Origin: Desmodesmus armatus
Taxonomy: Eukaryota; Chlorophyta; Chlorophyceae; Sphaeropleales; Scenedesmaceae
Length of the DNA stretch: 64,000 nt
Reading direction: 5' to 3'
Assembly: GCA_007449985.2 (NCBI GenBank)
Contig: VIIQ02000140.1
Coordinates: forward strand, 62,001-126,000
A program made the position numbers and the translations under genes. A model generated the notes under the pieces. That model was not told the DNA's origin. It ran no database searches and worked only from the letters and a program-made list of their open reading frames with translations. Position 1 is the stretch's first letter, and the number at the start of each line of letters is the position of its first letter. Shown here one piece after another: positions 57,755 through 64,000 of the stretch.

Positions 57755-58720
57755 ATGGGACCCCGCTGGGGTGGAGGAAATAGAGGTGCGCCAATCCTCG
57801 TGCACACATGCTGTTGCTGCTGTTGCTGTTGCTATTTGTTGCTGCTCACACTTGAGGAGCAGCTTTGTCAACCCCTGCAGCAGCAGCATGTAGATGCTGA
57901 CGCTTGTGTATCTTTTGAGCAGGTGGTGGTGGCTTTGGAGGAGGAGGAGGAGGGGGGTGGAGGAGGGCGTGGTGGTGGCAGAGGGGGCGGGTACCAACAG
58001 CAGGTAGGGAGCAGCAGCAGCGGTGTTGCGTCTGGCACTCTCAGGCAGCGACCAGAACTGCAAATCGTGAAACAATCATCCCAGATACTCGCAGTTGCCA
58101 CCAGCAGCATCAGGCAAAGCTGCAGAGACAGCATCACCTCCCACCATGTGCATGCAGCGCTGTCATGCTCGTGCCGCACACAACAATGCCTACATGCTGC
58201 TTTGTGCTGAACCCCACCATACTGTTGGCTGCTTCATGGCACCTCTGAATGCTTGCATTTGTGCCATCGTCCTTCATTTGTGCCCCCTGCAGGACTATAA
58301 CAACCAAGGAGGTTGGGGTAGTGGTGGCAGAGGTGGGGGTGCCCGAGGCGGCAACTATCAGCAACCACCCCACCAACAGCAGCAGCAACAAGGCGGCTGG
58401 GGTGGCGGTGGCGGTGGTGGTGGCGGGAACCGTGCCCCCAGAGGCGGCGGCAACAGGGGAGGCAATGCAGGGGGCTTTGGAGGCGGCGGTAGCAACCGTG
58501 GTGGCGGAGGCGGCAATAGGTTTGGTGCTTTGGCCGAACAACAGCAGTACGACCAGCAGCAGCCGCCTCGCCAGAGCAGTAACACCTTTGGCAGCCGCAA
58601 CAGCGGCGGTTTTGGGGGTGCTGGCGGCCGCGGCAGCCAGGGTTTTGGCAGCGGCCAGCAGCAGCAGCAGCAGGGGGGTGGGTTTGGTGGTGGCGGCAGA
58701 GGTGGCAGGGGGTTTGGGTC

Positions 58721-58758
<38 letters not shown>

Positions 58759-61194
58759 GGCGGCCACCGCAGCAGCAGCAGGATTACAGGACGCTTGTTC
58801 AGCAGGACTTGAAGACTGATAGGCCGCAGTGGGTGTTGAGCTGCTACGCCTTTGAGAGGGATGAGGGCAACTACCTCAAGGGTGAGCTCTATCATGATGC
58901 AACGGTATGTACCATTGTGTAGACACAGGGAGTGCATCCAGCCAATGCATCAGTCATGTGTGGCAGGGGGGAGTCGACTTGGTTTTCCTCAATGGTGGCA
59001 GCAGCAGCAGCAGCTGGTGGAACCAGGCCTCTTTCTGGGACCAGCCTCCGTGTGTTGGTGACAGTGGGGTTGAAACTGTGTTTGGCGGCCAGCACAGGCA
59101 AACTCTGCTGTGTACATTGTCCGCAGTGTTCTCTGCAAAGCTTTGCAATCCACTGCACTGGTCTGCTCCTCACTGCAATGCTCACTGCCGGTTACATCCC
59201 TTCCCTTCCCTTCCCCAGGTGACGTCAGCTTGGAGGAAGTGCGGTTCCATGATTACAGCCTGACACAGGTGAGCCATGGCGATTGCGCCCCAAATTAAAA
59301 CTCTAATATTGTAAAATGGCTTGAAGAAGTGAAGAGAACAAGATACCTCACGAGGGACAGTCGATAGTGCACAGTGAATGTGCAGAAGGAATGCAAAAGC
59401 AAGCCTTGAAGGGAAAAATCGCATGTGTTGACACATGGGGTGCAGCCGACACATACATGTCATTTCGACCAGTCATGATCACCTAATTGTGCATGTGCTG
59501 CTGCCTGTGTTTACAGGTTCCTCTGCAGCAGGTGACCCACCAGCAGATCTACCAGCTGCAGCAGCAGCTCAACCAGGCAGTCAACATAAAGCAGCAGGAC
59601 ATAGAGGACGTGTACCAGGTAAGGCCAAGCCCCACACGGCCTGGCTGGGGCTTGTATGAGATATCCAGGCTTAAGCCTTTGGGGTTTTGCTGAATATGTT
59701 TGGCATCGGCTGGCCCACCCTGTCATGCAGCTCCCACAGCCCATTGTGTGTGGAGTTTGTGGCTGTGCCTGCAAGCAGCGTGAACAACATCCAGAGCACC
59801 AAAGGCAGCCCTGCCTGCGGCTACACTATTGGTGCATCAACCAAACAGTGGTTCATGTCGTCTGACTATCGCCCGATTGTTGCTGCTGCAGTATGTGCGT
59901 GCGTCAGGCCAACCCCCAGCAGCAGGAGCCACAAAGCAGCGACCAAACCCCTACGTGGCGCAGTTCCAGTACGCAGCAGGGGCAGCGCCAACACCAGCAG
60001 CAGCCAATGTCGCCTTTGGCTCTGCGGCAGCAGCACCAGCAGCCAGCGGGGGTGGGGTGTTTGGTGCTGCAGCTGGTGGCGGCAGCAAGCCACTGTTTGG
60101 GAAAGCTGCGCAGCAGCCGCAACAGCAGGGCTTTGGGGCTGCAGGTGGGTGGTGTCAGCGTGTGCCAGCATACTGCACAACAACTGCCCACAGCATCGCA
60201 ACCGGTGCTGCTGTTGTGTGACTGCCCCACGGGTCTGCACAGTACAAACTATTGGTGTAACACTGCTGCTCTTGTTTCTGCTGTTGATCGTTTTATAAGT
60301 TGTACCCTCATTGTGCGCTGATGACCCCTCACACCCTCCTTCACCATCAACAAAAAGGTGTCTCCCTGCTCCCACCATGTGTTCTGCCTGCCCCGTGCCC
60401 TGTGTCGTGTTGTACTCGCAGCACCCTCCGGTGGCAGCAGCATCTTCGGCCAGGCAGCACAGCAGCAGCAGCCGCAGGGAGGTAGCGGCTTCGGCTTCGG
60501 TGCAGCAGCAGCAGCATCGGGTGACACCATGACAGATGATGATGCTATGGGGGACTCGGGGGCTCCTGCAGGACGTGGGCTCTTTGGGGGCACAGGAGGG
60601 GGCCAGGTCCTGTTTGGCAAAGCCGCACAACAGCCGCAACAGCAGCCGTTTGGTGCGGCAGCTGGAGGTTTTGGCGGCGGTGGAGGTTTTGGCAGCAGTA
60701 GTACTGCTGCTGGGGGTGCTGGCGGGGGCCTGTTTGGCAGCGCAGCAGCAGCAGGAGGAGGCGGGGGTGCATTTGGTGCTGCTGCTGCACCTAGGGGCAG
60801 TACTGTCTTTGGCAAGGCAGCAGCAACTGGCGGCGGCGGGTTTGGGTTTGGCAGCGCAGCAGCAGGGGGGTCGAAACTGACGTTTGGTGCTGCTGCTGGT
60901 GGTGGTGGCGGCGGGGGAGGGGCTGGTGATGATTGGATTACTGGGGGAATAGCTGCTCCTGCAGGAGCGGATGCAGCAGCAGCACCGGTTGGGATGTCAG
61001 CAGCTCCGGTGATGCAGGAGGCAGCAGCGGGTAGTGTGTCAGCAAGTGCTGGGCAGGCAGATGCTGGTGGTGGTGCTGGTGGCGTGGACTCTACCTTGGG
61101 TATGACAGCAGCTGAGATTGCTGCTGCTTGGGCGTCGGATAGGTTTGAGATGGGGTGTGTGCCGGAGGTGGCACCACCCCCGGAAGTTTGCTAG
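57755..61194 (+). CDS. NUP42/NUPL2-like FG nucleoporin
   Basis: Likely nuclear-pore protein of the mRNA-export (cytoplasmic) side. Exons 57923-58003, 58293-58881, 59219-59268, 59517-59618, 59892-60144 and 60422-61194 are in phase (616 codons); 57755-57787 (MGPRWGGGNR) may be the start but its phase does not fit unless a G run has one base too many. N-terminal half: RGG/Gln-rich (GGGRGGGRGGGYQQQ). Middle: the block that marks plant and animal NUP42, LVQQDLKTDRPQWVLSCYAF then GDVSLEEVRFHDYSL, followed by a helix rich in Gln (VTHQQIYQLQQQLNQAVNIK). C-terminal half: FG repeats (VFGAAAGG, PLFGKAAQQPQQQ, IFGQAAQQQQ, GGGLFGSAAAAG) and Ala-rich tail. The N-terminal CCCH zinc finger of the family is not visible. 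Confidence 0.68.
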
Positions 61195-61361
61195 CATTTG
61201 TTTGATGGTTGTACTAGTGTGGGACCAGCTGTGCTGTTGCACATTGTCATTGTCGTTGATTGCTGAGTGTGGCACAAGCTGTGCTGTTGTCGGTTGTGAC
61301 TGTCGTTGATTGCACAGGGGGTGTCAGTGGTCGCACCACCCCCCGACGTCTGCTAGCACTG
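61158..61361. repeat. Echo of NUP42-like last codons and stop, plus 50-bp tandem
   Basis: EVAPPPEVC and stop (61158-61200) recur as VVAPPPDVC and stop at 61321-61361. Between them, a 50-bp unit (gtgtgggaccagctgtgctg and on) is doubled at 61217 and 61267. Confidence 0.8.
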
Positions 61362-62278
61362 TCTATGTTGTGTGACTGGTCATTGGTTTTGAACAGGCCC
61401 TGGTGTTGCATGTGCTGATGTGTCTGATTGATTGCTTGGAGGTGGGGAGGGTGTGTGAGGGGGCGCCAACTTTGTTCGAGAGATTGATGAAAGTAGCAAG
61501 CTCCAGAACAGAGACTTGGCATTGCACAGTGCTGTGCAACCCCACAGCGGAGCTGGGGGCACGTCCACCATTGAGCGCCCCACTAATCGTTTGGCCAGGT
61601 CCAGGCAGGGTTGATTGGTGGGTGCGATTGACTATGGCACACTGTAAAATGCGCTTTATCAATGCTGCCTGTGACCTTTGCGACCCAATCTCATTCCACA
61701 GTCAACGGCACTCTAGTGACAGTTCAACAGCACTGCCAGGGCTCATGGTGCTGCCTGGCCAGCCTCAGAGCGTAGCTCCGAGTTGCTGTGGCCATCCTGC
61801 GCGCTGTTGGTAGTATTGCTGAGGTGCTCAGCTGCACGCATTGCCAAGCCTTGCACACCGCGCAGAGTGGCAGCGACTACTCGTCCCAGAACATCATCCA
61901 CCTGCACCCGTCCCCACTGGGCCAGGCCCCCGGGGGGGGGGGGGGGTCTCACCTCCCACCCGTTTCACCCTTGGTATGAGGGGTGCAGCAGGGCCTCCTA
62001 CTGTGAATCATCTGTCAATCTGTGTAGACAATCATCACCGTTTCCCTCTCCCTGCCAGCAAACCTCGGAATGTCCAGGGTTTGGGTGTTGGTGACCATCT
62101 CCATATGAAGTGCGATCTGGGGACATGTTGCATGGTAATACAGGTTATCAACTATTGGCTCGCTTCGCATCTGCCGAGTGCTGTATCAGTTCCAACTGGT
62201 TTCGGTGTTGGAGGCAAAGTTGGACGCTGGTATCCGCCGTTGAAGGCTCACGTGGGCACTGCAGTATTACGTTTTCCA
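61195..62278. other. NUP42-like 3' flank and cupin-gene 5' flank
   Basis: A plus-strand TGTAA at 61643-61647 is a candidate poly(A) signal. Frames around 61780-61930 look Arg/Ala/Thr rich but carry no motif, and a G run at 61931-61945 interrupts them. No gene supported. Confidence 0.45.
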
Positions 62279-64000
62279 ATGAGGACCATCAGCAGCTCAG
62301 CCACCGCTGTGCCGGCAAGCAGCAGAGTGTCAAGTAGCAGAAGTGTGCAGAGGGTTGTTTGGAGCCGCATGTGAGTGGCTCTCTGTCTTTTGCAACTTCA
62401 CAACATGGTGGTGTGGCTCCTTGTATCCATGAAGCAGCTACTGACCTCCCTGTCGGCCACACTCTTACAGGGCAAAAGCAGCTGCACAGTCACCGCTGCT
62501 TGAAGCTGTAGATGCGCAGCCAGTTGCAGCCCAGCCACCCTCTGGTGGTGCAGTTGTGAGTCCCCTTGTTGGCAAGAAGGTGCTGCAGCTGCGCCCTGGC
62601 CTCAGTGCGGTGCCGCTGCTGCACCCGATAGAGGACAACCTGCCCTTTGCAGCATCTCTGCAGATCTACAGCCACAGCAGCACAGCAGCGCCAGCCAGCA
62701 CCAGCAGCCGTCAGCATGCCAGCAACCTGGTGGAGCTGCATTACGTCATATCAGGTAAGGGTACAAGATGGGCTGCCTCGACTTCCCTACTGATTGACCC
62801 AATCGACCAAGTTTGTGTGCCAGGCTGGCAGTGGATGTGCCACAGCCTCCTGCTGTTAGCACCCTCTGATAGATCAGCTGGCCACTCAGCCAATGCTGTC
62901 TTGGCTATCCGGTTTGCTGCAACGGCAGGTGCCTCCTACCCCAGCAGTTGTTGGGTGCGCATGGCTTGTGCCCTAGTCAGCAAAACTGCACTGCAGACCT
63001 GGACAGCGTAATGCACCATGCATGCTGTTCTTGATCCCCGATGTGACAGTGGCTTGCTGTTGCTGTTGCTACGCTGTGGTGTGCTGTGTTGCCAGGCAAG
63101 GGTCACTTCAGCAATGCTGCAACAGGCGTGCAGCAAGCCCTAGGGCCAGGTGACAGCATCATATCAGTGCATGGAGCAGCAACCTTTGCAGCGGGGCCTG
63201 TGCCTGGCGATGACTCACAGCAACAACAGGGCGCTGCAGTGCAAGCAAAGCAAAGCAGCGGCCCAGCATGGTCACACCTGCTAGGCTGGCTACAGCAGCT
63301 GCACACCAAGCAGCAGCACCACAGCACTGGGACGCAGCAGCCGGCAGCAGCGGCACCAGATGCTAGCCAAGGCGGTGACAGCGGCAGCAGCGGCGGCAGC
63401 AGTCAGCTTGTGATGCTGCAGCTGCTGCTACCGAGCGAGCTCCTGACTGGGGAGATGGCACATCACCATGCAGGACACGCGCATGAAGTTGCCCAGCAGC
63501 TGCCTTGGTGCAGCACACCATACACTCAGCCACCCTCCTGCAGCACCAGCACTACCACCGGCAGCAGCGGAAGCAGCATTTGGGACGCAGAGGGTGGTGA
63601 GGTGGGGCCTTCCGGCAGCATACATGAGGCACATGTGTGTGGCCTGTTCGTGGATGCAGGACTGGCCTCATCCCCCCATGCAGAGCAGTCACCACAGTCT
63701 CCCGGTCAGCACCAGCACCAGCACGACCCGCAGCCACACCAGCACGCAGGCAGCAACAGTAGCTCCCACGGCGGCAGCAGCACCCCCTCCAGCCTTCGGC
63801 AGCAGCAGTGCACAAAGCGTGCACTGGGTGATGTGGGTGCCTTCCAGCTACCGCAGCAGACCAACAGGCTTGCGCTGCTGTTCGGTCCGCATGCGAGTCC
63901 TGCAGTGTGCTGCAGCTTTGGTGTGGAGGTCTTCGAGCCAGGGCATGTCACGCCCCTGCACATCCACAACACAGCCCACGAGCTGTTCTTCGTTTTGGCG
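62279..64000 (+). CDS. Plastid-targeted bicupin-like protein, 3' end cut by window
   Basis: Exons 62279-62370, 62471-62754 and 63096 to beyond 64000 join in phase (427 residues visible). N-terminus MRTISSSATAVPASSRVSSS followed by VQRVVWSR is a typical chloroplast transit peptide. First beta-barrel half: NLVELHYVISGKGHF and LGPGDSIISVHG match the second cupin motif, but the His metal ligands expected before it are missing. A long Gln/Ser/His-rich insert follows. At the right edge PGHVTPLHIHNTAHELFFVLA fits cupin motif 1, G(X)5HXH(X)4E(X)6G, with two His and the Glu in place and the last Gly just past the edge. So the second cupin probably binds metal and the first may not. Substrate unknown. 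Confidence 0.68.

Overview
The window is nuclear DNA of a green alga, most likely a chlorophycean (Chlamydomonas-like). The signs are GC-rich sequence, many short introns with GT-AG borders, poly-Gln/Ala/Ser low complexity made of CAG-type codons, UGUAA poly(A) motifs, chloroplast-transit-like N-termini, and a plasma-membrane H+-ATPase of the plant/alga/fungal P3A type. No bacterial features, tRNA or rRNA genes, or recognisable transposons were seen. I built gene models by hand from splice sites, intron phases and protein similarity recalled from memory.

Layout: (1) 204-1173 minus, 5' part of an HSPA12-like Hsp70 ATPase running off the left edge; 2364-3532 minus, a Cys-rich putative zinc-finger protein. 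(2) 4137-8797 plus, a single-pass membrane glycoprotein; 10675-14898 plus, a type II membrane protein with an M43 (pappalysin)-like domain that has lost its catalytic motif. (3) 17542-25334 minus, a 17-exon P-type H+-ATPase. (4) 26945-35312 minus, RNA polymerase I subunit RPA49, head to head with 35720-42990 plus, bystin (ENP1); both act in ribosome production and share a 407-bp promoter region. (5) 44826-53236 plus, a large plastid-targeted CBM20 starch-binding protein with coiled-coil/low-complexity tail, like the pyrenoid SAGA proteins. (6) 55552-57350 minus, a RibD-type riboflavin deaminase (deaminase domain only), head to head with 57755-61194 plus, a NUP42-like FG nucleoporin. (7) 62279-64000 plus, a plastid-targeted cupin protein cut by the right edge.

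The most striking signal is not a gene. In at least six genes, segments spanning exon borders (splice acceptor plus exon start, exon end plus splice donor, or last exon end plus stop codon) recur as tandem, decaying copies in the adjoining intron or 3' flank. Bystin alone has about eight such sets. In RPA49 one set lies next to a 1.3-kb minisatellite with a higher-order structure. I call these exon-border echoes; they look like a continuing tandem-duplication process that lengthens introns and supplies spare splice sites.

A second window-wide pattern is single-base frame breaks: three in the H+-ATPase and one each in bystin, the CBM20 gene and the M43-like gene. Each is repaired by adding exactly one base, and several lie in C or G runs. 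This argues for consensus (assembly) deletions rather than six separate gene deaths.
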